From the NCBI GenBank assembly GCA_020726505.1, contig JAHLEZ010000033.1, positions 186,001 to 250,000 on the forward strand: a stretch of DNA of 64,000 nucleotides. Direction: 5' to 3'. The stretch is from Leptodontidium sp. MPI-SDFR-AT-0119 (lineage: Eukaryota; Ascomycota; Leotiomycetes; Helotiales; Leptodontidiaceae). The position numbers and the translations under genes are program-made. This document shows positions 48,085 through 59,586 of this stretch, piece after piece. The notes under the pieces were generated by a model. It made no database searches. It was not told the origin of the DNA and worked only from the letters and a program-made list of their open reading frames with translations. How positions within the stretch are numbered: the first letter of the stretch is position 1; every line of letters starts with the position of its first letter.

Positions 48085-51000
48085 ATGTCTAGTGTGCTGG
48101 CGAAAGCTTCACGAGTAAAACCCGAAATTCGCCTGGCGCAAGCTGTTTCGCAGTTCGAGGCCGACCTCTCGAGCGATCAGAGAGCTACTCTTCATACATA
48201 CGGAAATGTTCCCCCAGATCCTAGGGATGTCATGCGCCTCACCGCCGAGATTAACCGTTGCGCAGCTGGAAAGAGGGGCAGCGGAGGTTGCTTTGGAACA
48301 AGAATGACGAATTTCCTCTACGCCGTTCAGCAATTCGCTGCCATTGGGGACGTCATGATAGGCGGCTCCCAGAACCTCATTGCTTGTGGTGTCTGGTCGC
48401 TAGTACGAATATCATTGCTTGTCAGTGTTTCTTTACCTTCTTTATTACGCGCGTTGCTAATACTTTTGTAGTCGATTGTAAACTTCTCTTCCTATCTCGA
48501 AAAATTATCCAGCATCCTCATGATTGCTGGCCGCTCGGCTCCCCGTTACCAAACCATCGCCTTGCTCTATGCCCGATCCAAGAACTTGCAATCGCATCTG
48601 GCAGAATACTTTATTGTGGTAGTTGGCCTTTGTCATATGCTGTTCAGATTCACACAGAAGTCGACTTTTGGGCAATTTGTATCGAGTCTTAGTGACTCCG
48701 AGCTGAAAACGTATCAATCGGACCTTGATCTCTGGGCAAATTCGATCAAAGAGGAGGTAATCTTGCTAGTAGCTCAGAAGATTGAGGAAGAAGCACAAGA
48801 AAACACCGGGTTCAGAGCTCTTTGGAGTAAGGGTTCCAAATCTGCATCGCTTGAGCAGAAGCTGAAGAAAAGACTACGAGTCCTCGATTTTTGCTCTACG
48901 TACGATTACGAGACGCCATGGAAACAGAGTCGAAAGGTCGGAAACGCAACTCTTTTCAATCGAACAGCCGACTACAAGGACTGGAAAGATCAAGCAGATT
49001 CCTGTACACTTCTGTATACAGGCAGGCTAGGATCTGGAAAATCCGTGCTACTGGCCAATATTGTCGATGATCTAAATCTCTACGTTCAGAGTAAAGATTC
49101 TGCAGTAGCTTATTTCTTTTGCCGCCACGACATTCCTGAGAGTTTGAACGCAGGGACAATCATTGGGTCTCTGGTTCGACAATTGCTACGCCCCATTACA
49201 GACCTTGAGATGGTGCCTAAATTTCTAGATGATACTACTTCGGCTCCAGATTTCGAACTTTTGTTCAGTTTGCTTCGGTGCAACCTTCCATCTACCTACA
49301 AAGCGTATTTCATCCTGGACGGACTAGATGAATGTGACTACGAGGAGAGAAAGAAACTGATTCTACAACTCCGGCAGCTCCAAGACGCATTTACAATACT
49401 TCTTAGTGTTTCATTCAGACTGGAGCCCGACAATGCCCTGAAATTAAGCTCGGAAGAATTTGCAACCCCAAGGTGCATCTCGATTCCCGAAGACAATCCC
49501 GACATTGAGGATTTCATCGACAAAGAGTTGGAGAACTGCGTAGAGTCCAAAAAGTTGGTGATAGGAAATCCTACTCTGATACTGGAAATCCGAGATGCTC
49601 TTCTCCATGGGTCCCAGGGAATGTTCCTCTGGGTGGCTCTCCAAATTATATCCTTGTGCGCTATGAAAACAGATGACGCTATCCGTCAGGCTCTAGTAGA
49701 TCTTCCTAAAGATCTTTCAGAAACATTTGCTCGTATCCTAGCGCGATCGGAAGTAGCAGGACAGCCGTATCAAAGGCGGATCCTAGAGCTTGTCACCGTG
49801 GCCCAACGTCCGTTGCAAGTGGATGAACTTCGAGAAGCCTTAAGTGTAGTTCCTGGCAATACTACCTGGAACCCAGCAACCCTTCTCAATGACATATATT
49901 CGACACTGGCTTGTTGTGGAAGCCTCGTTATTGTCGATGAAGAGGAGTTGACCGTACGACTTGTGCACCACAGCGTCAAGCAATTCCTCCTCACTGGGTT
50001 CAATACCTCAACTAGCATCGCGTTCATGACAGCCGAGGCACACAGGACAATGAGAGATATCATCGTTACCTACCTGAATTATGGCATTTTTGAAACGCAA
50101 CTGTCTACTTTGGTAGTTCCGCAAATAATGACAGGATCAGCGCCGTCCAAAATCATTCGTTCAACTCTAGACTCCTCCGGCAGCGTTCGAAATCTTGCAT
50201 TAAAGCTTTTGAGATCCAAGAGAGCGCCTAACTATGATGTTGGTCAAACCCTTGCAGAGGCAAGCAAGCTTTTCGATTCCCGTCCAGTTGATGAATTTCA
50301 CTTTTATTCTTATGCGAAGTCATGCTGGCAACAGCACATCTTGTGCGCTTTGGAGCTAGAGCCTGTCATTAACAACCTACTGCTCCGATTACTCAAAAAG
50401 AGGACAATGGACACAAGTGTAAGAGATAAATGTGGTCAGACGCTTCTGTCGCAGGCAGCAGAGCGAGGGCACGAGGCCGTCGTCAAGCTGCTGCTCGAGA
50501 CAGGCAGGGTCGATGCCGACTCGAAAGATAATCGCGGTCAGACGCCGCTGTCGAGGGCTGCTCAGAACGGGCACGAGGCCGTCGTCAAGCTGCTGCTCGA
50601 GATAGGCGAGGTCGATGCCGAGTCGAAAGATAATAACGGTCAGACGCCGCTGTGGTACGCTGTCCGGAGCGGGCACGAGGCCGTCGTCAAGCTGCTGCTC
50701 GAGATAGGCGAGGTTGATGTCGAGTCGAAAGATAATCGCGGTCAGACGCCGCTGTCGTGGGCTGCTGAGAACGGGCACGAGGCCGTCGTCAAGCTGCTGC
50801 TCGAGATAGGCGAGGTCGATGTCGAGTCGAAAGATAATATTCTCCGTCGGACGCCGCTGTCGTGGGCTGCCCAGAACGGGCACGAGGCCGTCGTCAAGCT
50901 GCTGCTCGAGATAGGCGAGGTCGATGTCGAGTCGAAAGATAATAACGGTCAGACGCCGCTGTCGTGGGCTGCTGAGAACGGGCACGAGGCCGTCGTCAAG

Positions 51001-51957
51001 CTGCTGCTCGAGATAGGCGAGGTCGATGTCGAGTCGAAAGATAATATTCTCCGTCGGACGCCGCTGTCGTGGGCTGCCCAGAACGGGCACGAGGCCGTCG
51101 TCAAGCTGCTGCTCGAGATAGGCGAGGTTGATGTCGAGTCGAAAGATAATCGCGGTCAGACGCCGCTGTCGTGGGCTGCTGAGAACGGGCACGAGGCCGT
51201 CGTCAAGCTGCTGCTCGAGATAGGCGAGGTCGATGTCGAGTCGAAAGATAATATTCTCCGTCGGACGCCGCTGTCGTGGGCTGCCCAGAACGGGCACGAG
51301 GCCGTCGTCAAGCTGCTGCTCGAGATAGGCGAGGTCGATGTCGAGTCGAAAGATAATAACGGTCAGACGCCGCTGTCGTGGGCTGCTGAGAACGGGCACG
51401 AGGCCGTCGTCAAGCTGCTGCTCGAGATAGGCGAGGTCGATGTCGAGTCGAAAGATAATAACGGTCAGACGCCGCTGTCGTGGGCTGCTGAGAACGGGCA
51501 CGAGGCCGTCGTCAAGCTGCTGCTCGAGACAGGCGAGGTCGATGCCGAGTCGAAAGATAATCGTCGCCGTCGGACGCCGCTGTCGTGGGCTGCTCAGAAC
51601 GGGCACGAGGCCGTCGTCAAGCTGCTGCTCGAGACAGGCGAGGTCGATGCCGAGTCGAAAGATAATCTTGGCGGTCAGACGCCGCTGTCGTGGGCTGCTC
51701 AGAACGGGCACGAGGCCGTCGTCAAGCTGCTGCTCGAGACAGGCGAGGTCGATGCCGAGTCGAAAGATAATAACGGTCGGACGCCGCTGTCGTGGGCTGC
51801 TCAGAACGGGCACGAGGCCGTCGTCAAGCTGCTGCTCGAGACAGGCGAGGTCGATGCCGAGTCGAAAGATAATCTTGGCGGTCAGACGCCGCTGTCGTGG
51901 GCTGCCCAGAACGGGCACGAGGCCGTCATCACCCTGCTACGCAAGTATATTAATTGA
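48085..51957 (+). CDS. NLR (STAND) protein: NACHT with 15 near-identical ankyrin repeats
   Basis: Exons 48,085-48,420 and 48,472-51,957 (51-bp intron, GCTAAT branch) give 1,273 residues. Residues 1-200 are a helical N-terminal domain of the kind found on fungal NACHT-ankyrin proteins (GVWSLVRISLL|SIVNFSSYLEKLSS, SAPRYQTIALLY). NACHT: Walker A GRLGSGKS at about 296-303, Walker B FILDGLDECD at about 392-402. A helical middle leads to ankyrin repeats from about residue 758 to the end: 14 full units of 34-36 residues (G-Q-T-P-L-S-W-A-A-[EQ]-N-G-H-E-A-V-V-K-L-L-L) plus a half unit. The units are almost identical in DNA and more GC-rich than the rest of the gene. Intracellular ligand-triggered oligomerising receptor; fungal relatives act in heterokaryon incompatibility. 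The ligand is unknown. Confidence 0.88.
50415..51940 (+). repeat. coding tandem array of about 102-108-bp ankyrin units
   Basis: Fifteen consecutive units. Units 4-5, 6-7 and 8-9 form three copies of a dimer: one unit ending in an extra Ile-Leu before RRTPLSWAAQNG, then one ending in Asn or Arg. Variation is confined to few codons: AA[EQ]NG, E[IT]G, D[AV]E and the one- or two-codon insert after DN. The array also leaves a long open frame on the other strand (51,918-50,389), which is an artefact of the repeat. Confidence 0.9.
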
Positions 51958-53070
51958 TCATTTACTTCATTTTATATATATTTTCATAACTTTAATAAAG
52001 AGGGGCTTGGGGGAGCTGAAGTTTTATATATTTTACTTTAGTGATACCATCAGGTGATTTCTAAAAAAGTTGGATGAGTTAACCTAGAACATTCTAGAAG
52101 CTTCACTCTTATTTTCTGGCCTCCTTATCCCGATAACTTATTACTGTGTAGTACTTATGCTTATCACAAATAACGTTTGCTAATGTGACGTCAGTCACCT
52201 TGTTGCCTAGTGAACTTGCGAGGCTCCGCGCACCGAACACTTTGCACAAATAACCTCCTTTACCTCTTGTATTTTACCCCTTAGCTTAGATGTATTGTAG
52301 TAAGCTGCAACCCACACTTCACTGTGTGCCGTGCGTGACAGCTAAGGCTTTACCTTTCTGGAAGTTTGCAGAAGATCTATTTCCAGATTCCTTATACCAC
52401 ACTAACTGATTTTGGCTAGCCAGATTCAGGACCCTTGCTCGAAGGGAGAAAGAAAATTTCCAAGTGTGTTGAGGGGAAGCCGGTTTCGCAAGCGACTGTA
52501 CCTGATCCTGCTCTTTGACTGAGTCCACCACTTAACATTCATTGACCCCTGTATAGAGTAAGCAGGTGTGGAGTTTGAAATGCTTAAAGTCAAAGTAGCT
52601 GTGGCTTTTCTCGTCACGTAGGGTTTCAGTGAGGATTGGAAGAAGAAGTGATAGTAGCATGCTTGGATTGAAAGGAGCTAGGCTACCTCCACAGGTATAT
52701 AATACCCGTGGGTACGTGACTACGATACGGAGACCTGGACTGCCGAAACAACAGTTTCTCAGCACACAGGGAGGGACGTTAGTTCGAGGGCTTACATGAT
52801 GGCTGGTTACATGCTGGCGTTTGCGAACCGTGAATTATGATAGATAAATTGTGTGATGAGGCACAGGTGTAATTTGCCCCGGTATCTACACGTGATCCGC
52901 CGGGTTACCATGCACGAACGGAGCGAGCCGACATCCGACAACAACCTTTGAAACAACATCCTCAAAATAACATCCATCCCCCGAACCACTTCCTCCAAAC
53001 AACATGCCTCGAACGACCTCCTCTAACCAATACCTCTCCCCCCTCCAGCCACTCACTCTCTCTCGTGCCA
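51958..53070. other. intergenic, no gene seen
   Basis: The AT-rich 3' end of the NLR (TATATATATTTTC, about 51,973) is followed by short frames without domains. Near 52,890-53,060 there is a loose CAACA/CCTC-rich repeat (units of about 25-30 bases with AACAACAT or CGAACGACCTCCTC). Confidence 0.45.
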
Positions 53071-53073
53071 TGG

Positions 53074-54134
53074 TTATTGTGTCCGTACGCCTCGCAGCCC
53101 CATCCTGTGAAGCCTCTCAAAAGAGAACTTCATCTTCCTTAATAAAGCGCGTATTTCATGCCGAGCAGCCATTTCAAACCCCCCAAGGAAAAGCATTCTT
53201 GCATCCCGATCTTCCGGTGGTAAGAGACGAGTAGCTGGCAGATTTGTCAAATTTTCTGGCCGTAATGCTTGGTACACGACTTCCAAAAACCCAAGATCGG
53301 TTGACCACCTGGTCCAATCATAAGCCCGATTGACATGTCTCAATCGCTGGTCGAGAACCGCGAGCTGTCCGAGAACGAAGGATAAGCTGCGGGTTGCGAA
53401 TACGTCCTTGATCGGGTTGAGGGCGAAGTCAATAAGAGACACTGGCGGGTATGGAAGTTCGTCTGAATCGCCGAGGCTATTGGCAACTATCCAGTGGGCT
53501 AGTGGGCGATATCGCGACCTCAATATCTGCTACTGCTTAGTACTTATTGATGAAAAGGTGTCCACTAACTTACCTGCTCAACTTTTACATAGGTATTTTT
53601 CATCTCAGGAAGCTCGTTAAATCTGCTCCGAAGGTTGCTGCATACGTCTCGAACGGCACTAAATAAGGATCGAATAAATGGAGCTTTGTCTTCGTATCCA
53701 AGCGCATACCTCACGAAGTCGAGTGTTGGAATGCGGAATACTGCACGAGTGACGACGGTATGGAATTCATCAGCAATTTCCCAAGGATTGCCGAATAACG
53801 AAGGCCTCCAATCCCAGTCCCATGGGGCTTGGTACCCTGATGAGAAGCGGAGTACTCGCCAGAGCTCGGTTGCAAAGGCCTCGTCGGTCAATGTCGGGGA
53901 GGTCACGCTCTGCTCTTTGGAGCGCTCACGAGATTTGCAATGGATTGCAACGAGCGTTTCCAGGTCTGAACGTTCTTTGAGCACACCTATCATGGCTGAT
54001 TCGTCACTGATAGGGATGAACGAGCAGACAAGTCCAACCTTGCCAGTATCACTCGTATTCGTTAGCATGTCCAGAGCCTTTTCCTCCCACCACCTGGATT
54101 CAACCGTCTCCTGACGAGATAATCCTGATCCCAT
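53074..54134 (-). CDS. hypothetical protein, paralogous to the relic on the other side of the NLR
   Basis: Exons 54,134-53,574 and 53,526-53,074 join in phase 0 over a 47-bp intron (GTAAGT...GTAGCAG), giving 337 residues from MGSGLSRQETVESRW. Largely helical with conserved-looking Trp and Pro positions (YQAPWDWDWRPSLFGNPWEI, RLLPPEDRDARMLF). No signal peptide or membrane span and no family recognised. The N-terminal MGSG could be an N-myristoylation site (Gly2, Ser6), which would put it on membranes; this is an inference from a short motif. A TATA box lies about 190 bases upstream. Confidence 0.7.
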
Positions 54135-54322
54135 TTCGAGAGCGGTGGCACGCGCACAGCGCAGAGAACGGGTATGGATTAGGATTCTGCCAGAAGCCGT
54201 CAGAAGTGAGATGTGTCAGATCAGCAACGTTTGGCTGGCGAAGTCTCGAGAGGCGAGGTTTGGAAGGTCTGCCCGAGGAGTAACAGCAGTGGATGGTGGA
54301 TGAGTATGGGCAGATGGTAGGA

Positions 54323-54331
54323 CTTATATGG
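54323..54331 (-). promoter_or_regulatory. TATA box of the 54,134 gene
   Basis: CCATATAAG on the minus strand, about 190 bases before the ATG. Confidence 0.4.
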
Positions 54332-54339
54332 CACGCTCA

Positions 54340-55170
54340 TCCTCGTATCTGCATGTTGGAAAGTCTCATCGAGGGGGCGATGGTGTGTTAATACCCTGAC
54401 CGACGTGCATGGAGACTTCCTCCTGGATCCCTGAGTGAGCTCTACATCAAATGTCCACGCAATGGGCCCTTATGGCCTCTTGTTCGGAGGTATCCGCACA
54501 CACGCCTGCTCAGCTCAACCCCTGGAGATGGCAAGGGTCAAGTCAATTTACTGCCCATGTAGTGAGGCTTCCGTAGGTCCTCTGCAGCATCATACACAGA
54601 CTCTGCAGTTAGAAGGATGCACATGGTGGCACCGAAAACCAAGGCAGATTTTATCTACACCCGGACGGCTTCGACGGATGCAGATCCGACCACGCAATTT
54701 GCATCTGAGAGGACAAGAAGAGAATGAGGATGGCAGTGACCGAATCTTGGGCAGAAATTCTCCCCAACAAGGCATCATTTTCATGGGGTACACAGCGGTC
54801 CAGCCGCTCCTTTTCCAGAGTGCAACCGGCGGAGGTGCGTAACCCAATTACAGGTCAACCTCACACTATTCTGGGGTGATCATGTTGGTGGTGACGAAGA
54901 AAGGACTGCGTGTACAAACAACCCCCACTCAGCTGCTGAGAGGAACTGTACAGTACAACACACCTATTGGGGAACATGCAGATCTCAAGCGTAATTGCAC
55001 CGCCAACCCACACACACTAAATTGGTGCTTCATGAGGGCAATCCAATATTGTGTAGAGGTGGTGCTATGCCTGCTAGTTATTAAGTATGGAGTGCAGAAG
55101 AGGGTGTGCCAGGACGCTTCAACAGTGTTTAATTGAAATGCTAAGCATCAGGGAGCTATCATTCAGCTCG
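54340..55170. other. no confident gene
   Basis: Overlapping frames at 54,435-54,842 (plus) and 54,847-54,590 (minus) are Cys/Pro-rich but domainless. Nothing supports either. Confidence 0.35.
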
Positions 55171-55174
55171 GGGA

Positions 55175-55596
55175 CTATCCAACCATCAAGGACAACATGT
55201 TGATCATTAGCATCAATGCCATCACCACTAACTCTATCACCAGCAAGGCAATCCTTACGGCCGTCACCAACCACACCGCCATTAGAATATCTACCAAGTT
55301 TATTTCTATTACGATGCAATCGCCCTGGCCTGTATTCACTGCACTAGCTCTGTCGCCTGCAGTATCTAAATGTGTTAGTATTATCGTCTTTCTCCGAGTA
55401 TTAACTCACCTAGCCCTTCACTAGGCATTTCTTCAGCGCGGACTTCTCCCTTGCTTTTACGCAGTGGCCGTCTATGTTCCGTGACGAGTAAGATACTAGC
55501 CATGGATTCTGAGCTATCCGATGTCGTCGCAGCGGCACTGGTGGTTTCGTTGGGCTTGTCATCATCGACTGGTGTCTGGACAATGGCCGGATCCAT
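55175..55596 (-). CDS. small tail-anchored-like membrane protein
   Basis: Exons 55,596-55,410 and 55,356-55,175 join in phase 1 (CTAG|GTGAGT ... CTGCAG|GCG) over a 53-bp intron and end at a TAG, giving 122 residues. The N-terminal half is Ser/Thr/Asp-rich (MDPAIVQTPVDDDKPNETTS), followed by a basic patch (HRRPLRKSKGE). The second exon is strongly hydrophobic to its end (ILMAVWLVTAVRIALLVIEL then VVMALMLMINMLSLMVG), suggesting one or two C-terminal membrane helices. The unspliced frame continues only 11 codons. Family unknown. Total length divisible by three and a hydrophobic exon in the spliced frame support the model. Confidence 0.45.
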
Positions 55597-55599
55597 GGT

Positions 55600-57925
55600 A
55601 GTATATAGCTTGGTACGAACAGGCTGTGCAGAAATCCGTGTCACTGACACCAGATACAATTGAGAAGAATGAGAAGAAAGTACGGCGTTGGGCGACACCT
55701 GAATACCCAGGGGATTTTTTATCATTGCCTTCAAAACCTTGGGCTGCGACTCTGCGTCATATCTCACATCGGAAACGATTACTCACCGAGACGCTCAGCT
55801 CGCGGACGCAACAAGAATTAATTGGCATACTACCCCGCCTGGTTAGGGCCTTCTGGACTGCCACGCGTGGTCTACTGAATGCCCTCGCAAGCAATACCAG
55901 TGGAGCTGCTCCTTGCTAGCCAACGCCAATTTTGCCACTTCATCCAGACGACCTCGTTACTTTTGCTCGGTCAAGTCTGCCTTGAACGATCCACACATAG
56001 ACAATCAGCTGGCATTGGCCGTGATACGACGCCCACCATGTCCGGTATCATCTTCCTGGTTCGTTGGGATGTCAAGCCGCTCATGAGTGTCCATGGGTAC
56101 CCCATGCTTGAGCCCAACACTGTCAAGTCGTGGGTCCTCTCTGGCAAGAATGAAGCCTTCAAATACATTACAAAGACTCCCGCTGACCATCGTTCCGTAG
56201 ATACAGCGCTTCCGGAAGTACCCCAAGTCTACTAGAACGGCCACGGCAGAGCATTCTGTATGGCAATGCTGCGCAGAATCCATGGGATCAGACACGCAAT
56301 ATCTGCTGCTCCGCCAGAAGATCAACTCGCCATTGAATGGCTGTGCTGGGGTTGCTGAGGATTGCTGTGATGCAGAAGAGGGGTTCACGTCCATCCTGTG
56401 CTACGCCGACGGCGCCGATTATCTGCCTGGGCACTATGCAAGCACATCGGGAGGATGGGCTGAATGATGGAAGTCATGCGGTGCAATTGGGCCTCCTGGG
56501 TGGTTTGCACCAAATGCCCTCGCAAGCAAGTACCTGAGAAGTGTTTGTTACTAGCTGTGGCTAACCGAGCTTGATTGGAAAGGAGGCGGTCACGTGGTAT
56601 GAATCAGAAAGATTCTCGGAAGTACGGCAGTACTATGGAGACTTGTCAAGGCAGACTTGGTGTCCTGGACATCCGCTCAATATTTCATTGAGAATGCCTG
56701 AACAACCCCCTTTCGCTTACGGCTACTCCGAGTTGGAGTGTTGACCTGTGTAGTGCGGACGGGACAGTCCGATAGATGAGAGAAGGTTTGGATTCCTCGA
56801 CTACGTAAGCCCCAACATCAGTGAGTGGCTTCATGCACGTCTTCCAAATGCTAATGCAGGTTTTGTTAGCCACACGTCTTCAATCGCTACTTATTCTTAT
56901 CTGATTGGCTGTCATGCGTTTCGTGCTGGAGACTGTTGGTCAAGATCGGGGTCGGTTGATAACGAGTAGGCATGGATCGAGCAGGTGGCAAACCTTGGTC
57001 TCCAGTTGTAAGGTTCTCACTGAGACTCCAACCGCCTTGATTCCTTGCATATACGAGAAGCCCAACAGTGCCCACTTTGCTAGCATCAAAATCCTGTCGG
57101 GGAAGCTGTTCAAAACCAAAGGCGTTGGCATGACTGTGGATCTGCAATAAAATGACAAGAGGAAAGGTGTGGGATTGTCAGCTGGACGTGAAAGGAGTCT
57201 GCAACGAGGGTGGTGCCGCGTGGATGACGGAACATGGTGGCCCCGAATTGTGCAGTGTAGGAATGAGCAGGAAAGATCGAGCTCCAGACACAGCTCGCTT
57301 ACGGCCATTTTGCAAAGCAACAAGTCTTTCCAGACCACGGAAAACGCGAGAGATATGCAAGCCTCTTTTCAATTCAGATTCTTGACTGGCCCTTTATTTG
57401 GCTGGGATGCCAAACCTAAGGGACAGTCTGGATTATCCGGGCACACTATGAGAACGGAGTCAAAAGGACTAGTGGAACTGCATACGGCATCTTTCCTCGA
57501 TCTTCATTCCCTAAGTCCGTAATTGGAAGGTAGATTGCCACAGGAGAGTGTTCAGTGTTTGGTCGCACGGCTGGGGTGCCTTGGCCACAGCAAGTGCAAG
57601 GATGACGCCAGATCCATTTGTTGGTTGAGAGGCTTTGATGTGCATTCATGTCGTACTACTGCGAGGAGGTAGATGTGATATAGCCCCGGGTTCAAGACCC
57701 TTTCCAGCTGGAAAGACCGCATGACACACGTCACCTGTACGTGCCCTGGGCGACAGGGAGGAAATAAGAAGCGAGAAGAAATGAGGATGGCGACCTGGGT
57801 CTCAAGGCAGACTGGATGACTCGGATTGGCGATCTGACAGCATAAAAGGTAGCAGACTCCTGTTACCACGATGCAGTCATTCCTCCCCCGCTCCATTTTG
57901 TTCGTCCTTACCTTCATCGACGAGC
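55600..57925. other. no confident gene
   Basis: Short frames only: 56,038-56,235 (plus, MSGIIFLVRWDVK), 56,394-56,005 (minus), 56,899-57,150 (plus). A short sequence ATGCCCTCGCAAGCAA occurs twice (55,877 and 56,515). Possibly decayed genes. Confidence 0.35.
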
Positions 57926-57928
57926 GGT

Positions 57929-59122
57929 ATGACTTCACCTCTCCAGCAGGAAGCATGTGCCTTTAACGGCCGTTCTTCACCTGAATTCTTCGTCAAGGTA
58001 AGAGAATTATGACACTCAAAGGCATGTGTTGTGCTGACCGAACAGGATTCTGCAACAGGCACAAATGACAGGCGAGACCCAACAGCAGAACCTACCGTCG
58101 AATCCTCTGCAGCGTAAGTGCGCGATATTAGCTCATTGTCACACGTTTTGCTCAACTAATCATTAGGGCTGCACTTTGGGATCTTGCACAAGGGATAGAA
58201 GAACCATGCGAGATTGACCTTACCGCTGAACAAGTATGTTAATAAACCGCGCACTAATTAATCCATCTCAATATTGACCAAGCGATAGGACTCAGTATCA
58301 CTGATCGGCGAAAACAATCATATTACGCAGCTACGAGGTTTTTACTCCCCCTTTGTTGCCTTCATTGCGTGTTGATAGATTCTAGTTGTGATAGCCCAGC
58401 TCTGTCGAAAATTACGAGAGTCCTCGAACTGGTCAACTCCACAACATACGACTCTTGAGCTTCAATTTCATACTCTGACTGGCACAGTTGGTGAGTTTTT
58501 TGGTCCCATTCATGCACGCACAAGTACGCCTATATCACATTCACTGCAGAATATATGAAAGGGCAAGAGACAGTCTTGAAAGCAAGGCAAGGTAAGTAAT
58601 ATGACTTCAGAGTCTTGATGAAAACTTACTCAATCTATCCAGAACAGATCGATGTGCTTCGTACGGAGAATATGGCGCTTCATGGTTTGCGATACATTGC
58701 GTCTTGAGATAGTATATGGGACTGAACAATTTCCTAGAAAAGGTCCGCAGGTCTGAAAGAGATTTTAGGGATGCGGCTATCCAAATTTCGACTCTTGGGG
58801 AGCATATCCGGACTCTACGTGGTAAGTCCACGTTCTATTGCATGGTAACCTATCCTCACTCGATATAGAGGAACGTAAATGGTTCCAGAGCTCCTTGGAC
58901 CGATTGGAAACCTCCAATGAGAGGCTAACAGCTGAAAATCAACGATTCCAGAGCGAGCTCAACATTGCAACTGACATATCTGAGTGGAACACCGAATCAG
59001 AAATCGGAGCTCAGAACAAGAGGAGTAGACAAGCTACCTTAGAAGCAGCTGATGATGCAATCGAACCAGATACGGAAGGTCGGAAGCAGAAGCGGACCAG
59101 AATTTCTACGGATTCTTACTAG
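57929..59122 (+). CDS. nine-exon coiled-coil protein with heptad-sized mini-exons
   Basis: Exons 57,929-57,997, 58,046-58,113, 58,167-58,233, 58,289-58,337, 58,386-58,490, 58,550-58,591, 58,643-58,684, 58,738-58,821 and 58,869-59,122 join without any stop to 259 residues. All eight introns are 46-59 bp with GT-AG ends; the 5' sites GTTTTT and GTTTGC of introns 4 and 7 are weak. Exons 5, 6, 7 and 8 are 105, 42, 42 and 84 bases, all multiples of 21 (one heptad), and introns 4-8 are all phase 1. The protein is acidic and disordered to about residue 80, then coiled coil (LCRKLRESSNW, EKVRRSERDFRDAA, LDRLETSNERLTAEN), ending in a basic nuclear-signal-like GRKQKRTR. Function unknown. Confidence 0.65.
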
Positions 59123-59461
59123 TACAGTACTAAGGTCAGTCGTTTAGCGGGTCTGGCATCCCAATGGAATGCTAATTATAAGTAGGGAGAGTTTCGTGGC
59201 GTCCCATGCGATACACGTCCTGTATTCGTCTGTCTGTTTTTACAGCTAGGCCATATAGCATCAACCTCAATCAGATGAAAGCATGTGCATCGCGTCACGC
59301 CGGACTTCAGGGGACTGTAGGAGATACAAGGGGAGGGGACGGGGTACGTCCCAGCCGAGCACAGCAGTACCCAGGATCCGGCGACTGGCTTTCTGCCTGC
59401 TTCCAGGTGAATCGGTCACCAGGTCTCCCCTTCTCCGCTGCCCCTAACGGATCCCCTCGAG

Positions 59462-59467
59462 TATAAG
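59462..59467 (+). promoter_or_regulatory. TATA-like box of the sirtuin gene
   Basis: TATAAG about 125 bases before the ATG at 59,587, followed by a C/T-rich leader. Confidence 0.45.
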
Positions 59468-59586
59468 AACACATTGACTCCCTCCTCTGTTCCGTCTCAT
59501 TCCTGTTACCTCAAATTTTTCCTCTCTTCGTCAGATACGAAGAACACCTGAATATTCTGCTATACCCACCCTCGTGGAGCCTCGAC

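Noticed and set aside
50389..51918. 509-codon minus-strand frame over the ankyrin array
   Set aside because: A by-product of the tandem repeat: the antisense frame lacks stops because every unit is the same. The plus-strand NLR explains the region completely.
52880..53071. Gly/Val-rich minus-strand frame of 61-63 codons
   Set aside because: Produced by a loose short tandem repeat in non-coding DNA; two overlapping frames share it.
57670..57740. possible tRNA (GGGTTCAAGACCC resembles a T-arm)
   Set aside because: No matching acceptor, D-arm or anticodon stem could be folded around it.
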